A stretch of 64,000 nt of DNA from VAZQ01 sp036557705 (GCA_036557705.1 DATBHB010000087.1:15625-79624); one strand, 5' to 3'. Counted from the stretch's first letter, positions 8,579 through 17,392 are shown. The notes: generated from the sequence alone by a model not told the origin. Translations and numbers: made by a program.

Positions 8579-10321
8579 ATGAAAGTACCCAATGCGTCCC
8601 AACCCACATCGGTCGCCATCATGGCGGCTCTGGCGTGCGCGCTGCTCGCAAGCACTGCTCCCGTTCGCGCCGCAGATGTGACCTACGAGCGCCTGCTCAA
8701 TCCGGAGCCGCAGAACTGGCTGATGCATCATCACGATTACGATGCGCAGCGCTATTCGCCGCTCCAAGAGATCAACAAATCCAACATCAAGGATCTCAAG
8801 CTCGAATTCGCAGTGGCGCTTGCCGGCAAGTCTGCGGCCGACAGTCTCGAAGCGACGCCTCTGGTCGATGACGGCTTCATGTACATGGTCGACAGCTGGG
8901 GCGTGGTTTACAAGCTCGATGTGCGGTCCGGCAAAGCCGGCACGATCATGTGGAAGATGGACCCCAGCCTCTCCTACCAGGACCGCAACCGCGGCGTGGC
9001 GCTGTGGGGCAATCTCGTCATTTCGGTCACCGGCTATGCCGGGCGCGTCATCGCCACCGATCGGGACACCGGCAAGGTGGTCTGGGACAAGAACCTCCTC
9101 GATCAGGCGGACCTCGAACTCACTGCCGCTCCGCTCGCGCTCAAGGATTCCATCCTGGTTGGCGGCTCCGGCGGAGATCGCGGACTGCGCAACTGGGTCG
9201 CAGCGCTCGATCCCAAGACCGGCGACCTGAAATGGAAGACCTATTCTATTCCGGCGCCCGGCGAGCCCGGCAGCGAGACCTGGAAAGACAACCACAATTC
9301 CTGGGAGACCGGCGGCGGGGCGTTCTTCGGCACCGGCGCTTACGATCCCGCGACCAATCTGACCTATTGGGGTTCGGGCAATCCGGTCCCAGCCTACGAT
9401 TCCAGTTATCGCCCCGGTGACAACCTCTACACCAACAGCGCCATCGCCTTCGATGCGGCGAACGGAAAGATCAGCTGGTATTTCCAGTACACGCCGAACG
9501 ACAATCACGACTATGACGAGATCGGCAGCCACATGCTGATCGATACCAAGGTCAACGGCGAGAACCGCAAAATCATCGTGCATCCGGCCCGCAACGGCTT
9601 TGGTTACATGCTCGACCGGCTCAACGGTCAGTTTCTCAAGGGGACACAGATCGTCAAGGAACTGACCTGGACCAAGGGCCTCGACCCGAAGACCGGCCGC
9701 CCGCTCGATTACGATCCCGGGCGCGATGTCCAGGTCTATGCCGAGGGCGCCGGGTCGGTGGCCGACAAGAACACGCATCGCATCTGTCCGAGCGCGACCG
9801 GCGGCACCAATTTCTGGCCGTCCTCCTACAGCCGCAAGACCGGCTACGTGTACATACCCGCAGCCGAGGGCTGCGGGCAGGTTTCGGTCGATACCAGCGC
9901 CCACGTCAAGGGAAAGTTCGGCGGCGGCGGCGGCGGAGGCAGCGAGCGCATCACCAGTTCGTTCACGATCCTCGACCCCGGCTCGGGCGAGATCAAGAAG
10001 CGCGTCGAGCTGCCCTATCCCAATTCCTCGGGCGTACTTTCGACCGCGGGCGGAATCGCGGTGACGGCGCTGCTTGACGGTTCAATCATGGCCTTCGACG
10101 ACCAGACGCTCGATTTGCTGTGGCACATCAATGTCGGTTCCGCCTTCAATGCGCCGCCGATGAGCTATTCGATCAACGGCAAGCAATACATTGCTATCGC
10201 CTCCGGTCCGTGCTGCGTGCGGCCGTCCGGACAGATCGCCAACTCCAAATCGCGCATCGCGCGAACCCCGGAATTGCGCGACATGTCGCAGGCGACGGTG
10301 CTTTACGTGTTTGGCTTATAG
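8579..10321 (+). CDS. PQQ-dependent alcohol dehydrogenase, lanthanide-type signature
   Basis: Periplasmic quinoprotein (580 aa) of the methanol/ethanol dehydrogenase family, an eight-bladed propeller oxidising an alcohol with PQQ. A signal peptide ends near residue 32 (VRAADVT). PQQ propeller repeats such as FDAANGKISWYF and LDPKTGDLKWK recur. The metal-ligand Asn is in GSGNP, and catalytic Asp311 is followed by Asp313 (HDYDE); this Asp-x-Asp is the published hallmark of lanthanide-dependent members. The vicinal Cys-Cys that normally precedes the NRG segment is absent (DRNRG), though a Cys-Cys occurs near the C-terminus (GPCCV). A seven-Gly run follows residue ~444. GGAGG lies 6 bases before the ATG. 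No cytochrome or pqq genes are nearby; substrate unknown. Confidence 0.9.
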   Translation: MKVPNASQPTSVAIMAALACALLASTAPVRAADVTYERLLNPEPQNWLMHHHDYDAQRYSPLQEINKSNIKDLKLEFAVALAGKSAADSLEATPLVDDGFMYMVDSWGVVYKLDVRSGKAGTIMWKMDPSLSYQDRNRGVALWGNLVISVTGYAGRVIATDRDTGKVVWDKNLLDQADLELTAAPLALKDSILVGGSGGDRGLRNWVAALDPKTGDLKWKTYSIPAPGEPGSETWKDNHNSWETGGGAFFGTGAYDPATNLTYWGSGNPVPAYDSSYRPGDNLYTNSAIAFDAANGKISWYFQYTPNDNHDYDEIGSHMLIDTKVNGENRKIIVHPARNGFGYMLDRLNGQFLKGTQIVKELTWTKGLDPKTGRPLDYDPGRDVQVYAEGAGSVADKNTHRICPSATGGTNFWPSSYSRKTGYVYIPAAEGCGQVSVDTSAHVKGKFGGGGGGGSERITSSFTILDPGSGEIKKRVELPYPNSSGVLSTAGGIAVTALLDGSIMAFDDQTLDLLWHINVGSAFNAPPMSYSINGKQYIAIASGPCCVRPSGQIANSKSRIARTPELRDMSQATVLYVFGL

Positions 10322-10453
10322 CCGCATTGCAACAACGTGGCCGTGCTTGCCGCTTGCTTGCGGCAGCCGGTCGCGCCGGAAGGTCAAGCAACGTCCGAGA
10401 AGGAACAACAATAAAGGAAGATCCACCTTACATGGAGCAGCCCGATTGAGCAT

Positions 10454-10954
10454 CTATTCTTTTTCCCAGACCAGGGTTCCTATGACCATTCCGCCCGGTA
10501 CGTTCGGGTTCGGGATAGGAGCCGTGGTGATGTATAACTTTCCTGCTTCTACTCGCCAGAAGCGCACCTGCTCGGTGCCTGTCCATCCTTCGTTCCACGC
10601 AACATCGACCTTGGTGATGAACTTGTCGCCTTCAAGCCGATATTTTCCAGTATATGCGATCATGGAACGGAAGGCCGCGGCTTGATCGTCCGGTGTTTGT
10701 GGCGGCTTGCGCCCGTCCGCCGCCACCAATGCGAAGAACCGGCCATCCGGCGTGAACCCGATATGTCCATTCGGATGCGCGCCATAAAGGTCATTGCGCT
10801 GCTTACTCTGGACGTCCTCCGTGTAGAACGAGACAAGTTTCCAATTGCCAAGCAGCTTTTCCCTATCCTGGGCAGCTGCGGGTATGGCAAGGAAGCACAA
10901 CAGGTACAATTGAGTCATCAGTACTGCGACGGAACGCTCAACGGCCCTCTTCAT
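10454..10954 (-). CDS. lipocalin-like domain protein, exported
   Basis: A 166-aa protein with an N-terminal signal peptide (LCFLAIPAAAQ, cleavage near residue 29) and a lipocalin-like beta-barrel domain beginning LLGNWKLVSFY, with GHIGFTPDGRFFALV and YTGKYRLEGDKF. Such domains bind small hydrophobic ligands, but the ligand is unknown. AGGAG precedes the ATG at 10954 by 6 bases; a longer in-frame start at 11089 only translates repeat DNA. It lies downstream of and in the same direction as the second PQQ dehydrogenase, 272 bp apart with a repeat between, so co-transcription is possible but not shown. Confidence 0.85.
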   Translation of the reverse strand: MKRAVERSVAVLMTQLYLLCFLAIPAAAQDREKLLGNWKLVSFYTEDVQSKQRNDLYGAHPNGHIGFTPDGRFFALVAADGRKPPQTPDDQAAAFRSMIAYTGKYRLEGDKFITKVDVAWNEGWTGTEQVRFWRVEAGKLYITTAPIPNPNVPGGMVIGTLVWEKE

Positions 10955-11016
10955 CGATTGCTCTCCTGTTGCTTTAGCGTGTGTCCAGCGCCGTGCGCGC
11001 AGACACGTAGTCCTGC

Positions 11017-11168
11017 GCCACCTCTCCCCGCTTGCGGGGAGAGGTCGATTTCGAGCGCAGCGAGAAATCGGGTGAGGGGCATCCGCCACGGTCCCGGCTT
11101 GTCAAGGAGCCCCTCACCCGGATCGCTAACGCGATCCGACCTCTCCCCGCAAGCGGGGAGAGGTAACA
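11017..11168. repeat. paired palindromic repeat (CTCTCCCCGC units)
   Basis: Two units in inverted orientation: CCTCTCCCCGCTTGCGGGGA at the left and its relative CCTCTCCCCGCAAGCGGGGA at the right, joined by GATTTCGAGCGCAGCGAGAAATC and complementary GAGGGGC/GCCCCTC arms. The whole could fold into one branched structure. It lies in the gap between the second PQQ dehydrogenase and the lipocalin-like gene. Confidence 0.85.
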
Positions 11169-11226
11169 GAGACTACGGCACGGCAAGCGAGTCCACTCCT
11201 GCAATGCGAATTCATCGGAATTCGCT

Positions 11227-12969
11227 CTACAGGCCAAACACCGCCACGATCGCGGACGGCTGATAGAGCACGGCGCCCCGCAGCCCGGCTGCGCCGCCCG
11301 CCACCACCGCGATGTATTGCTTGTCCCCGACGCCGTAGCTCATGGGCGGCGCCGTAATCGGCGTGCCCAGGCCAAAGCTCCACAGCTCCTTGAGGCTATC
11401 GGCATCGTAGGCAGCGAAGCGCCCGTCGTGATGGCCGGTGAACAGCAGATCGCCGGCCGTGCTCAGCAATCCGGACTCGTTCGCGATCGGGAACTGCTCC
11501 TTCGCAATTACCTTTCCGGTGCGCACATCGAGCGCCCATAACGCACCGTGCGCGCTGGAGCGGCCGACCGCCTGACAGCACATCCGCTGACCGACCCAGT
11601 CCTTGGTCTCGTCCATCGGGGTTTTGATGATATAACCCGCGGTGCAACCCTCGCCGCCCGCCACATAGGCGATCATGCGTTTGGCATCGAACGTCGGCGG
11701 AAAGAACGTCGGCGAGCCGCTCCACCAGGGACAGGCTTCCTGGCCCGGCTTGTTTCGCAACGTTCCGATGCCGGCGTAAGGCTGAACGTCGCGCGCCGGA
11801 TCGTAATCGATCGGCTTGCCGGTCTTTGCATCGATGCCGCGCGTCCAGGTCACCTTCTCCTGATACTGGTCGGCGCGAATGAACTGGCCGTTCGCGCGAT
11901 CGAGCGTGTAGTAGAACCCGTTGCGCGAGAAATTGGCCACGACCTTTCGAGTTTCTCCATTGATCGTGGTTTCGTAGAGCATTTTCGGGCTGGGCGTGTC
12001 GAAATCCCAATGCTCGTTCGGCGTCTCCTGGAAAAACCACGCGATCCTTCCGGTATCGGCATCGAGCGCGATGGTGCTCGCGGTATAGAGATTGTCGCCC
12101 GGCCGGAATTCCGGATCGAAAGTCGGAAAGGCGTCGCCGGTGCCGTAATAGACGAGATTGGTCACCGGATCGAAGGAGGCGGTCTGCCAGACACTCGCGC
12201 CGCCGATTCGCCAGGCGCTGTGGTTGTCCTTCCAGGTCTCCGAGCCGGGCTCGCCCGGGGCCGGTATGGTGAAGGTTCGCCACGCGAGCTGGCCGGTGTT
12301 GACGTCCCAGGCGCCGACCCAGCTCCGCGTTCCCATCGAGCCGCCGGTGCTTTCCCCGGCAAGCACGAGTTCCTTGCCGGCGCGGGTCTTGAGCGTCAAC
12401 GGGGCGGCCGAGAAGCCCTGCACTTTCGAGGGCGTGCCGGTTACCGGGTCGGTCGGCGCCGCCCCCTGCACCTCCCAGACCACCTCGCCGGAATCGCGAT
12501 TGAGCGCGATCACGCGCGCATCGTAGGTGGTGACGAAAACCTTGTTCCCGTACATGGCGATGCCGCGGCTGGTGCGCGCCCGCGTGATCTTCGGATCGTA
12601 GCGCCACAGCGGAATGGCCTCGGTGCCGCTGCGCACGTCAAACTTCGTCACGCGGCTCCAGGTATCGGCCACGTACATGAATCCGTCATCCACCAATGGC
12701 GTCCCCTCCTCCTTGCCGCGCTTGGTGCCACCGGTCGACGTTCCCCCGATCGAGACCAGGAATTTCAGCTTGAGGTCCTTGATATTGGTGCGATTGATTT
12801 CGCTGAGCGGCGAGTGGCGGGAATTGTCATAGTCGCGGTGGACCATGAGCCAGTCTTGCGGCTCACGCGCTGAATCGAGCAGGCGCTGTGGCGTGACATC
12901 GGCCGCAGAGGCTTCGAGCGAGACAAGCGCAAAGGCGATCGAGCAGAGGCCCGCGAACAACTTCGACAT
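11227..12969 (-). CDS. PQQ-dependent dehydrogenase, second paralogue, lanthanide-type signature
   Basis: Exported quinoprotein (580 aa) paralogous to the one at 8579. The signal peptide ends near residue 23 (EASAADV). Shared blocks include PAPGEPGSETWKDNHS, RPGDNLYT and TGKPIDYDPARDVQ. The catalytic Asp322 has Asp324 two residues on (HWDFD), again the lanthanide-type pattern. The metal-ligand position that reads GSGN in the first enzyme reads GTGD here, an Asn-to-Asp change that may alter metal binding. A vicinal Cys pair occurs late (QRMCCQAV), not at the classical site. GGGAAGG precedes the ATG. The two paralogues point toward each other with the lipocalin-like gene between them. Substrate unknown. 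Confidence 0.9.
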   Translation of the reverse strand: MSKLFAGLCSIAFALVSLEASAADVTPQRLLDSAREPQDWLMVHRDYDNSRHSPLSEINRTNIKDLKLKFLVSIGGTSTGGTKRGKEEGTPLVDDGFMYVADTWSRVTKFDVRSGTEAIPLWRYDPKITRARTSRGIAMYGNKVFVTTYDARVIALNRDSGEVVWEVQGAAPTDPVTGTPSKVQGFSAAPLTLKTRAGKELVLAGESTGGSMGTRSWVGAWDVNTGQLAWRTFTIPAPGEPGSETWKDNHSAWRIGGASVWQTASFDPVTNLVYYGTGDAFPTFDPEFRPGDNLYTASTIALDADTGRIAWFFQETPNEHWDFDTPSPKMLYETTINGETRKVVANFSRNGFYYTLDRANGQFIRADQYQEKVTWTRGIDAKTGKPIDYDPARDVQPYAGIGTLRNKPGQEACPWWSGSPTFFPPTFDAKRMIAYVAGGEGCTAGYIIKTPMDETKDWVGQRMCCQAVGRSSAHGALWALDVRTGKVIAKEQFPIANESGLLSTAGDLLFTGHHDGRFAAYDADSLKELWSFGLGTPITAPPMSYGVGDKQYIAVVAGGAAGLRGAVLYQPSAIVAVFGL

Positions 12970-13073
12970 GTCCTTCCCTCCCGTCTCATTACGCCACGCG
13001 ACTTAATTCATTTTACATGCAAACAGCCGTTCATGTCTTGTGATTCGAGGGGCACGGTCGACTCTCTCTCGCC

Positions 13074-13460
13074 GTCATCCTGAGGCGCTCGCCCGGCGTC
13101 TTCGGCCGGGCGAGCCTCGAAGAGCGTCATCCTGAGGCGCGCGCGCCCCCTTACTTGGGCGCGCGCCTCGAAGGATGAACGGCCCGGGTCGCGCAATTTG
13201 CGGCGAGTTGTCATTCGTCATCCTTCGAGGCTCGCGCGCGAAGGTGCGCGCTCGCGCCTCAGGATGACAATCAGAGAGAGCGCCTGGCGCCTAACAACGC
13301 AATAAACGTTCGTTGGTGAAAAGCAATTTATGCGCTTGCTGGAACGCCGAGCCGCCGATGTTCAACGGATCAACAGCTTGTCAATGGCGCAAGTCGTAAT
13401 TGCCCGAACGCAATTACGGCCGGCCACTGGGGCCGGCCGCAATCGAAGGGCGTTGTCGGG
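13074..13460. repeat. long direct repeat, left copy, flanking HigBA
   Basis: About 385 bp made of GTCATCCTGAGG-type palindromes (13074-13268) plus a tail with CAATAAACGTTCGTTGGTG, a CGTAATTGCCCGAACGCAATTACG hairpin and GGCCGGCC-ACTGG-GGCCGGCC. Almost the same sequence recurs at 14309-14693 in the same orientation. The toxin-antitoxin pair lies between the copies. Confidence 0.9.
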
Positions 13461-13557
13461 ACGGCCGGACGTAAGACCATACGACGGTATTGGGACCCTC
13501 ATCGGGCGGAGGCAGAAAGCAACCTATCGAACCATTCAAATAAAGCGAATCGCCCCG

Positions 13558-13863
13558 CTACTCTGCCGCAAGCATTCTGATACGAGGCTCGACTTTTGGC
13601 CAATCGGTCGCTCGCGCGCGCCGCAAGTCGTAATCGGACTGCAGGTTCATCCAAAGCTCAGGGGTAGTGCCGAAATATTTAGCCAGTCGCAGCGCGATCG
13701 ATGCAGTGATAGACGAGCGACCGTGCACGATGCCGTTGATTCGGGCAGGACTTACGTCAATGTCTCGGGCAAGCCGATTCTGGCTGAGGCGATAAGGTTT
13801 CATGAACTCTTCGGCCAAGATTTCGCCGGGAGGGATAGGCTCCAGCTTCTTTGGCTTTGCCAT
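13558..13863 (-). CDS. higA: HigA family antitoxin (XRE helix-turn-helix)
   Basis: A 101-aa antitoxin and autorepressor of the HigA/VapI family. It begins MAKPKKLEPIPPGEILAEEF, the usual HigA opening, and holds an XRE-type helix-turn-helix around LSQNRLARDIDVSPARINGI, followed by TPELWMNLQSDYDL. AAGGAG precedes the ATG at 13863 by 7 bases. It follows the toxin gene by 11 bp, the toxin-first order typical of higBA. It should bind the toxin and the shared promoter upstream of higB. Confidence 0.92.
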   Translation of the reverse strand: MAKPKKLEPIPPGEILAEEFMKPYRLSQNRLARDIDVSPARINGIVHGRSSITASIALRLAKYFGTTPELWMNLQSDYDLRRARATDWPKVEPRIRMLAAE

Positions 13864-13874
13864 ATTTCTTCTCC

Positions 13875-14156
13875 TTAATGATAGTCGACGATCTCGACGT
13901 CCTCGGCATTGCCGTCCCGCCATACGAAGCAGATGCGCCACTGCCTGTTGATCCGAATCGAATGCTGCCCGGTGCGATCACCTTTCAATGCTTCAAGCTG
14001 GTTGCCGGGCCGTGACCGAAGATCATTCAACGAGCCGGCGCCGTGCAGGACCAGAAGTTTTCGCCTGGCCGAACGCTCAATGCCGCGGAACCGCCGCACG
14101 TCTTCATCTGCAAATAGCCTTGCTGTGGCGGCGTCCTTGAACGATCGAATCACCAA
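13875..14156 (-). CDS. higB: HigB/RelE-type toxin (plasmid maintenance killer family)
   Basis: A 93-aa RelE-superfamily mRNA interferase expected to cleave mRNA on the ribosome. Family features are the start IRSFKDAATARLF, the middle RSRPGNQLEALKGDRTGQHSI and the conserved end INRQWRICFVW...DVEIVDYH. It is the first gene of the pair. Promoter and operator presumably lie in 14157-14308, where the inverted repeat TGAGAGAGAATACTGCAAGG is not clear enough to call. The pair is enclosed by long direct repeats, suggesting it arrived as a unit. Confidence 0.92.
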   Translation of the reverse strand: MVIRSFKDAATARLFADEDVRRFRGIERSARRKLLVLHGAGSLNDLRSRPGNQLEALKGDRTGQHSIRINRQWRICFVWRDGNAEDVEIVDYH

Positions 14157-14308
14157 TATGCACGTATTCTATGAGAGAGAATACTGCAAGGAGAATGCGA
14201 CCAGAGGATAGCGCGCGCCGCTGCTGGCGCACTGGTTCGCTCAATATTGGATGATCGAAGTCAAACGCCATCGAAAGCGCCTCGGGACCTGGAGACTCCC
14301 TGAGACCC

Positions 14309-14693
14309 TCATCATGAGGTGTTCGCCCCGCATCTTCGACCGGGCGAGCCTCGAAGACCGTCATCCTGAGGCGCGCGCGCCCCCTTACTTGGGCGCGCGC
14401 CTCGAAGGATGAACGGCCCGGGTCGCGCGAATAACAATTTGCGGCGAGTTGTCGTTCGTCATCCTTCGAGGCTCGCGCGCGAAGGTGCGCGCTCGCGCCT
14501 CAGGATGACGATCAGAGAGAGCGTCTGGCGCCTAACAATGCAATAAACGTTCGTTGGTGAAATATGCGCTTGCCGGAACGCCGAGCCGCCGATGTTCAAC
14601 GGATCAACCGCTTGTCAATGGCACAAGTCGCAATTGCCCGAACGCAATTACGGCCGGCCACTGGGGCCGGCCGCAATCGAAGGGCCTTGCCGG
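14309..14693. repeat. long direct repeat, right copy, flanking HigBA
   Basis: Near-identical to 13074-13460, with small indels (for example GGTCGCGCGAATAACAATTTG against GGTCGCGCAATTTG) and scattered substitutions. It ends just before the small secreted-protein gene at 14702. Confidence 0.9.
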
Positions 14694-14701
14694 CATGGAA
14701 A

Positions 14702-14929
14702 TCAATCGCCAAGGTTTTCCCGGATGCCCTGATCCTGAATCTTCATGTACGTCTGCTCCTTCGCCGTGTTCGCCGAGCGCACCGCAGCGAAGCTCAGGTA
14801 GGTGCCTGCCGGCACCTGCCGGGCGGTCGCGGAGGGATGACGGACGGGGTGCTTGGGAGCCGCGACGGAGGCGGAAGCGGTGGCGAGAACGAGCGCAACC
14901 GCAAGCGCGATCTTCGACGTGGTCAACAT
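14702..14929 (-). CDS. small exported protein (75 aa)
   Basis: Uncharacterised. Residues 1-23 form a clear signal peptide (KIALAVALVLATASASVAA), followed by a short basic segment and a C-terminal YMKIQDQGIRENLGD. Similar very small secreted proteins with a 'MKIQD' type ending are common in Bradyrhizobiaceae as far as I recall. AAGGAG precedes the ATG by 7 bases. No function can be assigned. Confidence 0.72.
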   Translation of the reverse strand: MLTTSKIALAVALVLATASASVAAPKHPVRHPSATARQVPAGTYLSFAAVRSANTAKEQTYMKIQDQGIRENLGD

Positions 14930-15159
14930 GGCAGTGTCTCCTTTTGTGCCGAGATCAAGGACCTTCCTTGATTGCTATGAACACAGACATGTCGGAAGGC
15001 ACCGGCGCTTTCTATTAACCAGAGGTCTTGTTTGGACTGACAGAAGGCTGAGCACGAGCGGGACCGGCGTGATAAGGCCATCCAAAGGTACTGCTACCAG
15101 TAACAGATGCGTGACGCCGGCTTGCAGGCTAAACTGCGACCCGAAATCGGAGGTTGTGG

Positions 15160-15486
15160 ATGAACAAGACTTGGATCGGCCTCAGCATACGGGAACGGAA
15201 TTTGCTTCTCGATGCATTACAGGCACTACGCGCCGCGCGACACGATCGGATTTCGTCAATCGACCGCTTAACCGCCAAGCTCGTTCATGCGGCGCAGTAT
15301 CCGGAAATTACTATTGGCGTGCGCCGCGGACAGGTCCAATGGGTCAAGGGCAATCCGTTTCCAATTCGCGTCCTGGACTACGACAACGATTATTGCGACG
15401 CGCCAGACGTCGATGAACATGGACAAAGGTGCTGGTTGTCGATTGAGCCCCGCGACAGGCGGCACGCGGCCCGCGCTTCGTCATAG
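15160..15486 (+). CDS. hypothetical protein (108 aa)
   Basis: Not recognised. GGAGG lies 6 bases before the ATG at 15160. The protein has an N-terminal helix-forming region (IRERNLLLDALQALRAARHDR), a basic middle, and an acidic stretch LDYDNDYCDAPDVDEHGQRC; there is no signal peptide or membrane segment. It lies in the accessory island, 112 bp upstream of the methyltransferase and in the same direction, so it may be transcribed with it. Confidence 0.5.
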   Translation: MNKTWIGLSIRERNLLLDALQALRAARHDRISSIDRLTAKLVHAAQYPEITIGVRRGQVQWVKGNPFPIRVLDYDNDYCDAPDVDEHGQRCWLSIEPRDRRHAARASS

Positions 15487-15598
15487 GGGTAAGCAATTGC
15501 GGCGTCCGCGTCTGCCGCGTGGCGCGCGCTTCGGACACACAAAAGATTCGGAAATCATTGGCGAATCGGATATCTGGACAATCGGTTGCTCCTCAGGT

Positions 15599-16273
15599 AT
15601 GTTCTCGTTATGTTCTCATCACCGGGCGCCCGACATGGTTGCAATCGGACTTGATCTGCTTGGGTTTGCGGGCGAGCGCCGATTCGCGACGATCCTTGCC
15701 GATCCGCCATGGCAATTCACGAATAAGACGGGGAAAGTCGCGCCCGAGCACAAGCGGCTTTCCCGCTATGCCACGCTTACGTTTGCCGAGATCGCTGACA
15801 TTCCGGTCGGAAAGGTCAGTGTGGCAAAGGCTCACTTGTACCTTTGGTGCCCGAACGCCTTGTTGCCGCAAGGGCTTGAAATCATGAAAGCGTGGGGCTT
15901 CACCTACAAATCCAATATCGTTTGGCACAAGGTACGCAAGGACGGGGGTTCTGACGGCCGTGGGGTAGGCTTTTATTTCCGCAACGTGACAGAACTAATT
16001 CTATTTGGCGTGCGAGGAAAAAACGCGCGCACGCTGGCGCCGGGCAGGCGTCAGGTTAATCTCCTGGCTACGCGCAAGCGCGAACACTCGCGCAAACCGG
16101 ACGAGCAGTACGACATCATCGAAGCGTGCAGTCGTGGGCCCTACCTTGAGTTGTTCGCACGAGGGACGCGCCGAGGTTGGGCGACCTGGGGTAATCAAGC
16201 GGACGACGGATACCGCCCGACGTGGAAAACATACGCTAATCACTCGCAGGTAGTTCGGATTGCGGCGGAATAG
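15599..16273 (+). CDS. MT-A70 family DNA N6-adenine methyltransferase
   Basis: Predicted adenine methyltransferase. The catalytic motif ADPPW (after GERRFATIL) is the MT-A70 signature; GFTYKSNIVWHKV, FYFRNVTELILFGVRG and PYLELFARGTRRGW complete the fold. The start may be ATG 15599 or ATG 15635, 12 codons on; neither has a strong Shine-Dalgarno. Its stop lies 3 bp from the stop of a convergent BglII-like endonuclease, so I infer it is the protective half of a type II restriction-modification pair. MT-A70 proteins include bacterial modification enzymes such as M.MunI. The site recognised is unknown. Confidence 0.85.
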   Translation: MFSLCSHHRAPDMVAIGLDLLGFAGERRFATILADPPWQFTNKTGKVAPEHKRLSRYATLTFAEIADIPVGKVSVAKAHLYLWCPNALLPQGLEIMKAWGFTYKSNIVWHKVRKDGGSDGRGVGFYFRNVTELILFGVRGKNARTLAPGRRQVNLLATRKREHSRKPDEQYDIIEACSRGPYLELFARGTRRGWATWGNQADDGYRPTWKTYANHSQVVRIAAE

Positions 16274-16276
16274 CTG

Positions 16277-17098
16277 TTATTCGGTGTCGTCTTCGAGGGC
16301 TTTGCCTCCCTCTTCAATAAGCTTCCTGACCTCTCCGGGGTCTTCGCCAAAAGTCACAATCGAATCCGGTAGCCCAATCAGCACGAGCGGGCAGGGATTG
16401 GCCACCCCCCGCTTGATGCGGTCGTCAAGCTTTCGCCAGTGTGTCGTCGAGGCGCCAAACTTGTCGGAAACAAACTGAGAGGTCCAGGCCTCCCGAAATG
16501 TAAGAGGGTTTCGCTTTCTTTGAACGCGCTTTAGGACCTCGTTCCGTTGGCGGGCAGTCTGTGAGTATCCTAAGTCTCCGAGCTGGTCAAAGCTCTCAAT
16601 CTGATTCTCATCGGCCCAGCGTCGGACAAATTCTAACATCTTGTCCTGAAGCGATGCTCCGCGGGTGATGATGATTCCGACTGAAATAGCGCCTTCAGCG
16701 TGCAGCCGCTTAAAATTATCCAGATCGCGGTCAAAGAACGGGTCCTTATTATTCCACTCGATCTCTAACGCGATGCGATATCGCCTTCCATCCGGCCGGT
16801 CGAAAACTCGAACATGATCTAGCTTATGGGAGATCGACTCACGCGGCTCATCGTTAATAGTCTTTTTAATTGTAAAGGTCTCCTTCCGCCAATTTTTAGC
16901 GGCAAGGCCATTTCGAAGGCGTTGCGTGCCCTTTGTCTCTCCCCCGCCTGACCCGATGATCTCCTCGATCGGTACCGACTGACTTAGAATGACCTCTTCG
17001 AGTTCAACCGCGGCATCTGGAAAATCAATCTGCAAGATCGCGAACGCATGTGACACAAAATCAAGTTGGTAGCCCTTCTTTCTAAGCGCGTCGAACAT
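16277..17098 (-). CDS. BglII-like type II restriction endonuclease
   Basis: A 273-aa protein resembling the BglII restriction endonuclease family. The likely active site is the D...E-x-E arrangement also seen in the related BamHI: HKLDHVRVF, then about 20 residues later ALEIEWNNKDPF, followed by RDLDNFKRL and the hydrophobic ISVGIIITRG. The gene is visibly more AT-rich than its surroundings, consistent with horizontal transfer. It is convergent with the MT-A70 methyltransferase with a 3-bp gap. The recognition sequence cannot be predicted. Confidence 0.8.
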   Translation of the reverse strand: MFDALRKKGYQLDFVSHAFAILQIDFPDAAVELEEVILSQSVPIEEIIGSGGGETKGTQRLRNGLAAKNWRKETFTIKKTINDEPRESISHKLDHVRVFDRPDGRRYRIALEIEWNNKDPFFDRDLDNFKRLHAEGAISVGIIITRGASLQDKMLEFVRRWADENQIESFDQLGDLGYSQTARQRNEVLKRVQRKRNPLTFREAWTSQFVSDKFGASTTHWRKLDDRIKRGVANPCPLVLIGLPDSIVTFGEDPGEVRKLIEEGGKALEDDTE

Positions 17099-17204
17099 GC
17101 AAAGCCGCTCCCGTCCAAGGGAGCGATATCAGATCAAGCTCACGGGATCTATCGAAGTTGACGCCGTTCGGAGCTTACAGTCGATAGAAGCAACGTGGGA
17201 TGCA

Positions 17205-17261
17205 ACCCCTCACCCCGCCGCGCTGCGCGCGGCGACCCTCTCCCGCAAGGGGAGAGGGTGA
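17205..17261. repeat. palindromic repeat (CTCTCCCGCAAGGGGAGAG type)
   Basis: Contains CCGCCGCGC-TGCG-CGCGGCG and CCCTCTCCCGCAAGGGGAGAGGG hairpins. It is almost identical to the unit inside uvrB at 19293-19349, in the same orientation. Confidence 0.88.
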
Positions 17262-17392
17262 CGGAGCGTGCCGCGATAGGGTGGGCCAGCCCGTTCGGCC
17301 GTGAAGTCCGCCATCGGCTTTCGGCGCCGCTTGGGCACCATTTTGCATAAAACGGTGCCTTACCGAGCTGTCGTCTTTGGTCCGCGGCGCCG

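Noticed and set aside
10955..11089. Longer start for the lipocalin-like protein
   Set aside because: The extra codons translate palindromic repeat DNA, while ATG 10954 has a ribosome site and signal peptide.
13330..13878. 182-codon plus-strand frame
   Set aside because: Runs through the direct repeat and antisense to HigA; the same opening recurs in the second repeat copy.
15287..15598. Longer start for the MT-A70 methyltransferase
   Set aside because: The extension overlaps the preceding small gene in another frame and has no conserved sequence.
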